From NCBI RefSeq assembly GCF_000003815.2, contig NC_049989.1:2774342-2838341 (forward strand): DNA of 64,000 nt, read 5' to 3'. This document shows positions 42,901 to 52,350 of this stretch, one piece after another (within the stretch, counting starts at the first letter, position 1; every line of letters begins with the position of its first letter). A program made the translations under genes and the position numbers. Below the pieces are notes generated by a model. The model was given only the letters and a program-made list of their open reading frames with translations. It searched no databases and was not told the origin of the DNA. This stretch comes from Branchiostoma floridae. Its lineage: Eukaryota; Chordata; Leptocardii; Amphioxiformes; Branchiostomatidae.

Positions 42901-44380
42901 TTCCCAACAAGTTAAACAAAGCTGGGAAATTTGTATGCTATCGCAGTTAAAATCTATCCTTGAACTGACAAAAAAGTAGGTCATCAGACTTTACTTTCAA
43001 AGTTTCAAAAGTCCTACATGGAACACAATGACACAGTGAATGTGGCCACTTGTAAGGCGGCAAACAATACGGTGCCCTTCAACTTTTCACATCACAATAG
43101 GTTGTTTGCCAGCTCAAGTTTTATCTTACATTGTCCCCATTCTTCCCTCCCCTATACATTTGCATGGGTCATGAGTCCTTATTTTCAGTCACACACCCGC
43201 CCCACTTCTACACAACAATGTGCACACTGTTGTAACAAGGACACTCAGGGCTCGAAATACCACCTGCATATGTAGGTTAGTCCTGGTAAAATTGGAGCTG
43301 TGCAGGTATTTTGGTGTCTACCTGCATCTAACCTACACTGCTTCATGTACTGGGTTTTATACATAAATGTCATATGATGTAGGTGTATGTGGATTGTTAT
43401 TAGCTGCATTGACTGTTACCAACTATAAATTATGAAAGAAAAAAACTAGCAATGGTTCCTGAACAATGTAGTATGATCCATACTTCCTAAATTCAGAGTG
43501 GTGCACGTAAAATTTGTCTGGTGCAGGTAAATTTTCAATGTTACCTGCACCAGTGCAGGTATACAGAAAAAAGTATTTCAAGCCCTGACACTGGTCTTGT
43601 CTGGCACTGGTGGCACTGTGCCCAGTCACAAGACAAAACTGGACTGGCTCATTGCCAACTCTGTGTGAGTAGCTGCAATGTGGGACAGGTCAAAAGTGCA
43701 GCAGACTGCCTGTGACAGGTTCCTCCCTCTGTAAACTGTGTGTTGGGACATGTTTGGGAGGACTTCCACCCCAGCATGTTTTGCACAAGGCACATGATGT
43801 TGAAAGTGAAACACATGTTGGCAATGGCAAGCAAAGTCCAAGTTGAAACACAAACACATAACAACTGGCATACAAGAGACTACAGCAAAGTATTTCGTAC
43901 CGGGAGCAAGAATTCTACAGCAGAAATTTCTCATGATCTATTTGAGTCAGACATGGTTTGAAAACTTTTTTCTTGCATACAGTTCATAGGTACATGTGGG
44001 TTGACCTGTAAATACTTTCTCTGTTGGACACAGACATTTTGGCAGCTTTACATAGATATCATTGCCTCACAGCATCTGAGCATGAAAATTTAGACCCCAT
44101 TCACACTAGGTTTTTACAATCTGGGTGAATCCTGGAGCGCAAAGTCTGTAGCCTGGATACCGGACCCCAGCCTGATCTCAAAAATACATATAGATATGAT
44201 AGCTATTTTTTTAGATCGGGCTAGGGTCTTTACTCTTAGCACTACACATGCACCAAGCTGTGCACTGCTTGTCTAAATGCTGCAACATTCAAGAATAAAG
44301 GGCCTTAATTTCATTCAAGGTTCTAATACTGTGCACACCAACGAACAAACTTTTAAGTTAAAAACAAATGAACTCACCAT
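23593..44380 (-). CDS. MTMR3/4: Myotubularin-related phosphatase with FYVE domain (MTMR3/MTMR4 type)
   Basis: Lipid phosphatase removing the 3-phosphate of PI3P and PI(3,5)P2 on endosomal/autophagic membranes (family knowledge). Exons in coding order: 44380-44378 (ATG only), 41503-41297, 40836-40754, 38684-38506, 37882-37780, 37424-37311, 36950-36781, 36262-36140, 33279-33168, 32343-32148, 31664-31479, 30893-30723, 30315-29008, 28474-28358, 24906-24710, 23824-23593. All phases fit, giving 1166 residues (human MTMR3/4 about 1195). Domains: GRAM/PH about 1-130, phosphatase about 160-550 with CTDGWDR at 404-410, a 436-residue single-exon linker with KTRSCDD and RTSSDTNL, a coiled coil near 975-1010, and FYVE about 1060-1135. 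It ends PIAASAASN, like human MTMR3. It is convergent with TAOK and appears intact. Confidence 0.96.
24230..24567 (+). mobile_element. MITE-like repeat, family A, copy 3
   Basis: Inverted ends CCAGGCTTTTAGC and GCTAAAAGCCTGG. This is the best-preserved copy of the family in the window. It lies within the intron splitting the FYVE domain. Confidence 0.85.
25064..28064 (+). mobile_element. 3.0-kb non-autonomous DNA transposon candidate
   Basis: Inverted ends AGTAGGTATTCCAAC (25064) and GTTGGAATACCTACT (ending 28064) are flanked by TAA on both sides (25061-25063, 28065-28067). The interior is AT-rich with a GC-rich block at about 27400-27560. It includes a direct duplication (26858-26935 and 27028-27105, GGCATAGGTTCCCCGGCTGA). 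No transposase motif was found. It lies in an MTMR intron. Confidence 0.72.
28565..29007 (-). other. MTMR intron, nothing recognised
   Basis: Intron between the linker and coiled-coil exons. It shows a short ACATACACATACATATACAT-type run at about 28755-28775 and no coding signal. Confidence 0.6.
29008..30315 (-). other. MTMR3/4: MTMR large linker exon
   Basis: A single 1308-nt exon encoding 436 residues. It starts VMRPVCHVRNLLLW, the conserved end of the phosphatase domain, followed by an acidic, Ser/Thr-rich disordered linker. It ends RDVVQQRLHQIDVGHK, the start of the coiled coil. Vertebrate MTMR3/4 have the same large linker exon. Confidence 0.93.
31090..31212 (+). repeat. Short fold-back repeat
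   Basis: CAACTGGATATGATTTTG faces CAATCATATCCAGATGCTTG across about 80 nt, with TTTCAGATAGCATCCACTATC between. It resembles other short hairpins at about 5840-5940 and 1530-1610. Confidence 0.5.
31262..31472 (+). mobile_element. tRNA-derived SINE abutting an MTMR splice donor
   Basis: The head has a Pol III A-box-like TGGCGCAATCGG and a B-box-like GAGTTTGAACCCC, then the tail CTTTCCTCACTTCACTCAAG. The 3' portion (GTCTTCAGCAAGTTGAAGTT) matches the copy at 56041-56215. The SINE end lies about 7 nt inside the intron from the MTMR donor at 31478. Confidence 0.8.
32020..32190 (-). repeat. Duplicated donor side of the MTMR catalytic exon
   Basis: The exon end and donor (GACCATAGAG|GTTAGA on the minus strand, border at 32148/32147) recur 91 bp further into the intron at about 32058. 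The duplicate includes the GTGTGCTAAAGATT word beyond it. Confidence 0.85.
32148..32343 (-). other. MTMR3/4: MTMR catalytic exon
   Basis: It encodes the phosphatase signature VVVHCTDGWDRTPQLVAL. This is a CX5R loop with nucleophile Cys (codon at 32226-32228) and Arg both present, so the enzyme should be active rather than one of the dead myotubularins. Both exon borders are duplicated nearby (separate entries). Confidence 0.95.
32297..32445 (-). repeat. Duplicated acceptor side of the MTMR catalytic exon
   Basis: About 62 nt spanning the acceptor (TTCCTCCACAG|TTGGCTG) and the first exon residues recur 87 bp upstream in the intron, at about 32384-32445. Both the AG and the reading frame are preserved. 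Confidence 0.88.
32848..33063 (+). mobile_element. Fold-back MITE with TTCGCGGT motif
   Basis: TACTGTAAATGCATTTAAGT faces AACATTTCTGCATTTACAGTA, and multiple TTCGCGGTGG words face CCACCGCGAA. It is about 215 bp in an MTMR intron. A decayed relative may lie at about 9330-9515. Confidence 0.85.
33469..34373 (+). mobile_element. pogo/mariner-like non-autonomous element
   Basis: Ends CAGTCAAACCTGT (33469) and ACAGGTTTGACTG (ending 34373) are flanked by TA on each side. CAGTCAAACC termini plus a TA duplication fit pogo/Tigger-type elements (family knowledge). GGTGGCCACTAT/GTGGCCGCTA words repeat near both ends. It is 905 bp with no transposase. Confidence 0.8.
34620..34800 (+). mobile_element. 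Possible mariner-type terminus
   Basis: ACGAGGGCGGTTCAAAAAGT at 34628 looks like the end of invertebrate mariner-type elements. No matching right end was found before the next element, so this is a fragment at best. Confidence 0.35.
34836..36129 (+). mobile_element. PIF/Harbinger-like non-autonomous element beside an MTMR donor
   Basis: Long inverted ends begin GGCCCACTTTACATTACG with GCGTTAGCGG following. They are flanked by TAA (34833-34835 and 36130-36132). A 3-bp TAA/TTA duplication with GG-starting TIRs fits PIF/Harbinger (family knowledge). The subterminal CCGCTAACG motifs are repeated. The right end lies 10 nt into the intron from the MTMR donor (36140/36139). Confidence 0.8.
37494..37745 (-). 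mobile_element. SINE-like fragment, minus orientation
   Basis: Read on the minus strand it carries a B-box-like GTTCGAATCCCTGACATACC, then TTGGGAAAGGCACTTAACAC and CTTTCCTCACTCCACCTAGG, the same tail words as the other SINEs here. A further fragment lies at about 38945-39140. Confidence 0.6.
38160..38560 (-). repeat. Three-copy 138-bp repeat over the donor of MTMR exon 38684-38506
   Basis: The exon end and donor (TGTCACCCAA|GTAAG on the minus strand) recur at exactly 138-bp spacing. The matching CTTACTTGGG (plus strand) starts at 38501, 38363 and, as CTTACTTGGG with a diverged right flank, 38225. Both extra copies keep GTAAG. Confidence 0.92.
38685..40753 (-). other. MTMR intron, only SINE remnants seen
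   Basis: 2.1 kb of AT-rich intron. A SINE-like piece is at about 38945-39140 (CACTTGGGTGGAGTGAGGAAAG). No exon signal was recognised. Confidence 0.6.
41437..41800 (-). repeat. Three-copy 130-bp repeat over the acceptor of MTMR exon 41503-41297
   Basis: The acceptor and first about 75 nt of exon (minus strand CCCCCAG|GCTGATGAGG) recur 130 bp upstream as CCCCTAG|GCTGATGAGG (border at 41633). A third copy (about 41695-41752) lacks the acceptor. Reading the second copy into intron meets a stop after about 25 codons. Confidence 0.92.
42163..42238 (+). repeat. Hairpin element
   Basis: GCCAGGATACCAGACCCCAGCC faces GGCTGGGGTCTGGTATCC. A partial relative at 44150-44230 shares TAGCCTGGATACC and AGATCGGGCTAGGGTCT. 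Confidence 0.8.
43246..43587 (+). mobile_element. CAGGGCTCGAAATA repeat, copy 1
   Basis: The ends CAGGGCTCGAAATAC and GTATTTCAAGCCCTG are inverted and flanked by ACACT on both sides. The interior repeats a CCTGCA(C/T)-type word many times. Related copies are at 45228-45556 and 47978-48301. Confidence 0.82.
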
Positions 44381-44497
44381 GATGAGGCTGGTATGAGCAA
44401 CTCCTGCCACGGTAGGCACAGGTGCTTCCGCTTCCTTTCCTCTTTGTTTCTCTCCTTCACTCAGTGGTTCTCTCTCTGCAATCTATCAACAGTTCAC
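44378..44497 (-). other. MTMR3/4: MTMR 5' leader exon ending in the start codon
   Basis: On the minus strand, acceptor TTTTACAG|GTGAACT at 44498, then 117 nt of leader, then ATG at 44380-44378 directly before the donor GTGAGT. An in-frame TAG lies near the start of this exon with no other ATG between, which supports this start. The next exon opens ADEEQMSLV, aligning with the family N terminus (MDEE-type). Confidence 0.75.
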
Positions 44498-45227
44498 CTG
44501 TAAAACAAGTGTCATACTTCTTAGAACCACAATGGCTTGAGGGTGGAAAATGTGCTACAAGCATTTGGAGACCTTTGACACCAATTAAAACATATACAAA
44601 GCATAATATGCACCATAACTTGCTGACCTAAAAACCAAATATTCCCCCCAGGGAATCATACATATTGAGAGCTAACCACAACTACTAGTAGTTAATAATG
44701 GGTCCAAATCAATTGATACGTCAAGTCTATCCCTGTTGAAACAATGAAAGAGCCTCTTCAAGTAAAATTTGACTAAAAGTCCTCTCACATGAGGACAAGT
44801 TTTAAGTTTTACCTCCCCCTGAAAAAAATATGATTATTAAAAAATTAAATGTTATTTACAGGGGCAACTCAAATTAAAATACATATACACACACAGACAG
44901 GACAAAATGTGTACCTTGTGATATGACGGCCAATTGCCAAGACTGTTGCATTCCACAACTTTGTTGACAAGTAACATGTACACACCAATATTCAGCAACT
45001 ATATTCTATGTCATGTACTTTGAGTTTGATATTTTCTCATGAATGAGATCATATGTTTAGTTAGGAGTGACGTTTGGAACTACAGCAAATATTTTTGCCA
45101 CAGTCAACAACCAATAGGCTCCTACTTCATCTACAAGTATGGACTTGTAAACAAACATGTTGTATTGGTTATGGTTGGTTATTGGTTATTGGCCATGAAA
45201 GCAATGACTATTCTATAATCTTATCTA

Positions 45228-45556
45228 CAGGGCCTGAAATACCACCTGCATATGCAGGTTAGTGCAGGTAAAACTGGAGCTGTGCACGTATTCCTGGTGA
45301 CTACCTGCACTGGTCTGTGTCACTAGGTTTTATACATAAATTTCCTTTGGTTTAGATGTATAGGGATTGTTATTAGCTGCATTGACTGTTACCACCTATT
45401 ATGTATAAAAGGGAAAAAATAGCAATGGTTCCTAAACAATTTTAGTATGATTTATACTAAACTCAGAGTGGTGCAGGTAAAATTTGTCTGGTGCAGGTAA
45501 TTTACAATGTTACCTGCACGAGCGCAGGTATGCAGAAAAAAGTATTTCGAGCCCTG
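45228..45556 (+). mobile_element. CAGGGCTCGAAATA repeat, copy 2
   Basis: It starts CAGGGCCTGAAATACC, ends AGTATTTCGAGCCCTG, and is flanked by TATCTA on both sides (45222-45227, 45557-45562). Its content closely follows copy 1. Confidence 0.82.
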
Positions 45557-45934
45557 TATCTATAAATCAAGATCTATCTGACAGTGTATAGAAAAGGAAA
45601 GCACTGCATATTCACCATTTAGTGTTTAAATTGCATGGCAGCAAATTGTAACTTTGCTAGACCAACATTACCCAAACTGCCTAATCCTTGAAAACACAAG
45701 TCACATGTATGACCCAAAAATCATGTCAATTGATAAGGCAAGGAAGCTAACCATTGTCATCTTTTCATTGTTTAGCCAAGTAGAATTGATATCTTGATTG
45801 TTGTACGTAGACATCTCTATCATTCATTAGCTGGGGTATGGTAATGACGATGAACTTCTAAGCAGTCAAAAACAATAGCACTTTCAGCATTTGCTCTGAT
45901 ATATTCAATTTTGATTTCAGATTTTTGTCAGAGC

Positions 45935-46095
45935 AGGTTTTCCTTGCATTCAGTAGGTTGTGAGTTCGATCCCCGGCCGAGTCATACCAAAGACTTTAAA
46001 AATGGTACATGCTGCTTTCTCTGCTTTCGTTGCAGCATTCGATAAAGAGTATGGAAGTTGAACACACACCACTAACAGTGGACTAGCCCCTTGCT
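45935..46095 (+). mobile_element. tRNA-derived SINE fragment
   Basis: A B-box-like GTGAGTTCGATCCCC follows TTTGCATTCAGTAGGTT. The tail ATGGTACATGCTGCTTTCTC is shared with the fragment at 8590-8775. Part of the family also appears inverted at about 60830-60905. Confidence 0.6.
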
Positions 46096-46399
46096 GTAGT
46101 GATAGCACAAAAGTTGTGTGGCCCAGGACTACTGAAACAGATGGGCGCTGACCTATGTGCCATCAGGCACTGGAAGGACTTTGCCTTATTGAGGTTTTTC
46201 TATTGTTACATCAAACGTCAGTCAGAATTCTACTTCCTACCACACTTCAGCACTTTTCTGACCTTCTCAATGCCCGGCTTAATGTTTCCTGGCAGGCATA
46301 GCATGATAAATTTTCTGTCTCTAGCCAAGGAAATGAAAAGGTCCCAATCTCACCTTTGCTCCTTAAGTGATTCAAGGTATCATTCATCTACCTGTCTTA

Positions 46400-47583
46400 G
46401 ACCCTGTTCACATGAGAAAATTGCAAGTGAGTTAAACAAGGAATCCGATTGAAATTTTCTATCGGATTAAAAAAAATGTGTTCACATGAGTTTTATACAA
46501 TCGGATTAAACTCAAACTTGCGACCGCGACCACACAATCGGATTAAACTCTTTACCGCAGCACGCGTCGTGTTTCCAACGACCACCGCGGGCACGCGTAG
46601 TTTCTCCAAATTGTTGCCAGACTGCCTCATAATTTTTGAAGGATGTAGCGACATCGATATTGATTATAACTGTTGAGAAATCGGCCGGCTTTGGTCAGAT
46701 TTTGACACGTCGACGGTCCGCAACACACACTGACGAAAGTGGCGGCTTCTAGGTCATACGGGGTCATTGGGATAGTCTATTAAATTGGGGGTGGAAATGT
46801 TACGCGCGGTGTAATTATACTACACATTTAACTATATAAAATATATCCGTTGCAGAAGTTGCATAAATAGGGGAAACTACTACCAAAACATTTGACTTTA
46901 TCACGTATTTATCTGAAATAAAAGTCTGTGTTTCGTTTAAAAAAACTGCTCGCCCATGCTTGCATGCAGTGAAGTGACCCAAGCTCGAAAATCCTGTTTG
47001 GACACGCTTCCGACTGTTTTTCTCGTAGAATATTTGCCTTTTTAGTGGTGTTGGGACATTGCCTCCAACAATAGAAGAGAAACAAAACCACACGTTATTT
47101 TCATGGGCTATATTGCCAAAATGAACCAGTCAGTCTTCTGCCGCACTGCCGTGATTTTCGGCAAGAACCGGTGCACATGTTCCGGCAAATCTTGCGGCGT
47201 CCGGTTGTTAACCATAGCGGTAAGATGCAAACTTGCCCATAAACTTCTTTTCTATTGAATTCCGTGTATGATACTTTTTTGTCATGTTGTAGGTATGGTT
47301 GTATGTCTAATGTCCACTGTACCTGTATGTATGACGTCAAAACCATGAAACAAGCCCGAATCCAATCCAATTGTGTTCAGATGGGCGATTCTGGTCAATC
47401 GGATTGCGCGGCAATCGGATTGCGCGTGCCGAATCCACCTCCCGAGGTGGATTGCAATCCAAGTCAATCCAATCCAAAATGGGCAATCCAATCGGATTAG
47501 TTCTGTTCACATGGCTTTGGATTGGTCACTTTAATCGGATTCCTCGTTTAACTCACTTGCTTTTTTCCCATGTGAACGGGGTC
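46400..47583 (+). mobile_element. 1.2-kb element with long TIRs and TTA duplication
   Basis: The left end GACCCTGTTCACATGAGAAA and the right end CATGTGAACGGGGTC are inverted. Homology continues inward through GCAAGTGAGTTAAACAAGGA for about 50 bp. TTA flanks both sides (46397-46399, 47584-47586), as in PIF/Harbinger-type insertions. CAATCCAATC/GGATTG words crowd the right half. No transposase was recognised. Confidence 0.78.
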
Positions 47584-47977
47584 TTAAGCCACAGACTTCA
47601 AGCCTTGGTACAAGACCTGAATCAGTAACTGAGTTTAAGTAGAAAACGTGCATGTGGTGCAATAGGATTGACTATACTCAGCCATGCCCTGCGGAAGCAA
47701 GGAACACGTCTGGCATTACAACAAGGGAGAGGAGATTGCATCCACTGATTAACCTAACATCCCATGCTGAGGTATACTTGAGTGGACTTCAAATATTCCC
47801 TGCAGGCGTCAAACCCATTAGCCGTGCTTATGACTTTGAGGCCACTGACACCCCCTTTTCCACTAGAGATTGCCACTGCTGAGGAACCAAACATTTGACA
47901 AATTTCACACTAATTGAGAGCTTAAAATACAGGGAAAGCTCCTTTTTTTTTTACCCTTCTGCCACAAAATATTAGTC

Positions 47978-48301
47978 CAGGGCACAAACTACTTTATTCT
48001 GTCTACTTTCGAAAGTTACCTGCACCAGAGAAATGTTTCCTGCACCATTCAAACAAAAGTGGATAAAGCAACCTTTTGAACATACTGTACTTAGTAATGA
48101 CTGCCAGTCTGTTTTGATGGATCCCATCAAGTAAGGAGCATTCAAATGCCACAGTATGTGTAGGAATTACAAGGACAAGTCTCAAAGGTTGGTGCAGGTT
48201 AGGTGCAGGTTAGGTGCAGGCAGCCATCAGAAACACCTGCACTGTCCAACTTTTAACTGCACTAACCTGCATATGCAGGACCTGGTGGTATTTCAAGCCC
48301 C
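47978..48301 (-). mobile_element. CAGGGCTCGAAATA repeat, copy 3 (reverse, decayed)
   Basis: It runs opposite to copies 1 and 2, beginning CAGGGCACAAACTAC and ending GTGGTATTTCAAGCCCC, with TGCATATGCAGG near its end. The target duplication is not clear. Confidence 0.65.
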
Positions 48302-48639
48302 AAGTTGCTGTGCAAAATAATAAATTTTCAGTAACATGCACTCATGTTGGTGTAAATTGGCAAGAAGTCATTCTCCTCCTATCATAGACATGAATCAATC
48401 ATCATAATTCATACATCCATGATCCAGTGCTAGGAGTAGAACAACTAGGTGAATATTTCTAGAAGAAGAATGATAATAGAAAAGAAGCAGAAAGAAAGAA
48501 AAGGAAATGCCACAAGAATGTGCCCTTATGGAATATCAACGTTACTGATGAAACTCTGTGAATCAGTCTTGCAAACATGAACACTCCTGTCACTAGTATT
48601 AAAACAGTTCAGTTCAGTTAATGACATACAAATGTACTA

Positions 48640-51120
48640 GTGAACGCTTGTTGGTAATAAGTTGTCAAGATAATACGGGATACGATAATATAGCCCAAGA
48701 TGTAATCATCACGAAGAAAGGAGCTTTGGGATACCGAACGTCTATTGTAGGTAAGTGTGACTCCTCAACCTACTCGTACATGCATAGTCTAACATGAACA
48801 CAGAACAATATTCTTCAAATAAAGGCACATGTACACAAATGTGCTGGCAGAAATCAATGCCAACAGTAGACAATTGCACACATCATGGCACAATTGAATT
48901 TCCAACAATCGAATCCCAATTATTTTTGCATCTACTAACAAGGCTATCAAATTATTATCAGTGGTAGTATTAAGTCAAATTGTTACAGAAAATGTACTCA
49001 AATAACATATATATGTACTTTATAATATACAGCATCTATAAACTGGAAAGCAAGTGTCTAAACTCAATCAAAATTAAAGTGTATCAAGTTTAATCAGTCC
49101 ACTGATACATTAAAATGCTATAGCCTGATCCACAATCTTAACCACAAGAATATAGCTATTACAAAACAGATTAAAGCTGTAAAATGCTGCATAAAGGCTG
49201 TAAATAGGTCAGAGCAAATAATCAGAGTCAATAAAGTTTCCCCAGCGAACACGACCCATTTTACATGTATAGATTTGAAATTGATCTATTGTGTAACTCT
49301 TTAGCCTGGGTGCCATCTTGTGTAGTAACCACTGGCTCAATCGTTTTGCGTGCCAATCTGTGGTTAGCAAGCAAAAAAATTGAGCCAGTGGTTACTACAG
49401 TAGATGGCACCCAGGCTGAAAACTCTTTCAAGCAAAGCTAATGCACATCAAGATATACATAAAAGACATGTTATGTCAATTGCCACCAAAAAAAAAAGAA
49501 CACGCTAGGATCAATCTTGGCCATGATAATTTACACTACAGTACAGCATTTATCTGTGCAAGAACAAAGGTTATTCTGATAATATATAAACGTTTCACAT
49601 AATCCCATACATGCATATGACCTTTGTACACAGGACAAAGTCAAAAGGTACCTGAGACCGCTGCATTACATGCAGTTTGGCACTGGAATATTCCAAGAAG
49701 AAGGGAAAAATCCTACCACGCCATGCATGCATGTTGCTCGTGCAGGGCTAGCTAGGTCACGCCTACCTGACAGTAGGGGTGAAACGTGCCCTGCATGTTA
49801 ATGAGGCTGAGCTTGTAGACGTGGCTAACCTTGTACTAGATATGGTGTGGAGGGGGCGTGGCACTGGAGGGTACAGGGGCTCACTGTGGTGTAAAAAAAA
49901 AACAACGTACACGCCCCCTTTCCTCAATACATGTACCAGCATTTTTCTTACTTTTAGTCCATGACTACCCACATTGACTTTGCATTTCAAAATGCATAAT
50001 GTTCTACGTTTCAGCAACAACTCACATACTAGGTTAGATTGTTTCTATTCACTAGTTTTCTAGACAAAGTTTGAATTTCAAAATCACCAAATATGATTTA
50101 AAATAGCCATAAAACTATCACCACAAAGACCTTTGAATAAAATCTATGGCTTGCCCTCCAAACAAGGATTGTTGACCTTGTGCTTCAAAGGGTAATGCCC
50201 TTGCCTCCAATGATTCTAATTTCATGCTCAAGGGAAGGAAGGATAGTGGGAGGGGCTGTTGGAAACCTGGAAAAAATTACATCCCAGAATATCTGAATGA
50301 ACAAGGTTAACCATATCTACTTACTGCACTTTGATAGAACAACAGAATGGCAAGAATAGTAGACCTAGAAAAAAATTTTCTGCCAACATTCCTAACAGCT
50401 AAAATGTGCCTATGAGTCTATAGTATGACATTGAGACCTCTTCTTCTGTATTTCACCGCAAACATCAGTGAAAGAAGTGCCAGAGAAAATATACGAATAC
50501 ATACCCTGTGTAAGTTTGAATCCCATACTAGACAGTACAGCATACCGGGGAATACAGATTCACCCTGCAGGGGCACCCAATCTCAGGTAAATTGGACAGC
50601 AGAAATATTGCAGGTGTGAAATGTCATTGCCCAGGGCTTATTACAAAGGCATGCCCTGCCAGCATGGCCACTGCTGCAACATTATTCCTCTGCTAAAGTA
50701 CTCGTGGGTGAAATGATAAAACAGTGCAGCTCAGCCATGTTTTAGGCAATACTTCTATAGAAAAGTGTCTAAACACATATATAACTTTTTGGCCACAATA
50801 TTACATAAATTAGAGCAATTAGAGCAACATTTTAACAAAAAAAGAGCAACATATACTGATATAGGCCGGGAATACCATTTTGATAGACCCATCCTTGGTG
50901 ACACGTGTTACTGACAACAAACACCATCTAGAGCATGCATATAGCCATTAATCAATACTAATATGTGCAAGCTTTAAGCAAAAATACCAACAAGAGACAT
51001 GATGGCTTACTCAGCTTCAAGGTTACAAACTAGAGGGAATGGATCACATATGTCACAACAGTTCAACTTCAAGTCTTAAATTGGAACAAGTTCAATGACT
51101 GGTGAGTAACATAGACATTA
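48640..51120 (-). other. AT-rich MTMR upstream/intron sequence
   Basis: No exon or ORF here could be tied to a protein. It holds the hairpin at 49304-49420. A minus-strand GTAGGC donor-like site near 49765 could end a leader exon, but nothing else supports it. Confidence 0.4.
49304..49420 (+). repeat. Long hairpin element
   Basis: AGCCTGGGTGCCATCT faces AGATGGCACCCAGGCT, and AGTAACCACTGGCTCAAT faces ATTGAGCCAGTGGTTACT. Arms of about 40 bp flank a loop of about 30 nt. It is one of several AGCCTGG-ended hairpins in the window. Confidence 0.87.
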
Positions 51121-51128
51121 GAAAAATT

Positions 51129-52350
51129 GGCCACTACCCCTCAGCCAATCATAGCCCAAGTTCAATTATTTACTCTGTTTATATCCCCATAGTACAGAAA
51201 AGTATAGTTTTATTTAAAAACCTGTGGTACTATGAAATCATAAAATAATGCAAATAATAGGGCCACATTTTCTTTTAGTAGAGCACTTTTTCCTAGTACA
51301 ACCCTTTTTTAACAACAATTTTCGTAGTATAACACTTTTTCTACACAACTTGAACCAACTATGTATCAAAATTAAGCTATTTTTATGGTGGCTTTATTTC
51401 TGTGTAGGTGAGGAAAGGAGTCTGGTGTTTCACTTTCAATTTGCTATTGAGACAATTCTATAGTACAGTTGTAATCACTCTAGAAACTACAGCAAAAATG
51501 GAGAAATTTCCAAGTAAAATACTTACTAACTTACAGACCATTTTCAACAATAAGCAAAGATGATTCAAAATTAATACATGCTGTAACTTCTACCTTCTAT
51601 ACTTGTGTATTGGACTTCTAATCTTCTAAAAAATCTACATGACTTATTCATTGTACACAACCTGCCAGTGCCAGCCAATACCAACTTGTACCACAAGAGT
51701 ACATGAAACTGTACACACTTTGTACCCACTGTGACCAATTTACAGAATAATTTGTTAAGACTTAAGTCACATTCACACAACAAAGAGCAGATTAACTGAT
51801 ACTGATAGTACCAGGTGTTCATTTCTTGATTTGATTGACTCCAAAAAATCTTGACTTCAAACAAAGTTGCCCCATAGAAACACATACAGTATAGATGTTG
51901 ACATTGTATATATACATGTCCCTTCTTTGTACATCTTGCGCCAAAGTATAACTATACTTGTAAGCTGGCTACATTAATTATGATGTTATGATGGCCATAA
52001 TTTAATGTAACAATAGACCCTGGGTCAGAGACCCATATCAAAGTCTGAAACACATTCCATTGAACACTAGGCAAACAATAAAATAGGCGTAGGAGGAAAA
52101 TAAACAAAACCAACCTGTTCGGGCTTGTGGGTGTTCTTTTTAAGGACACAATCCCTACATGTACATGCATGTAGCATTTTCTTGTGTTAATTATAGCCAC
52201 TCGGCCAATCAGAGTCCTTCAATTACTGTGTTATCCACATAGTAACAAAAGTGTAGAAACTATGAAATGTGGTTCTATGAAATAATCACTTGCATAAAAT
52301 AGGACCACACTTTTTTCATAGTAAAACACTTTTTCTGCACCACTGACTGT
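51129..52350 (+). repeat. Two diverged copies of a repeat about 1.07 kb apart
   Basis: CAGCCAATCATAG...CCCATAGTACAGAAAAGT...TATGAAATCATAAAATAATG...AGAGCACTTTTTCC (51140-51300) recurs as CGGCCAATCAGAG...CACATAGTAACAAAAGTG...TATGAAATAATCACTTGC...AAAACACTTTTTCT (52200-52340). No function is seen. The flanks to 55.1 kb hold nothing recognisable. Confidence 0.6.

Noticed and set aside
43423-43961. Cluster of short ORFs near the first CAGGGCTCGAAATA repeat
   Set aside because: They overlap on both strands, lie partly inside the repeat and show no family features.
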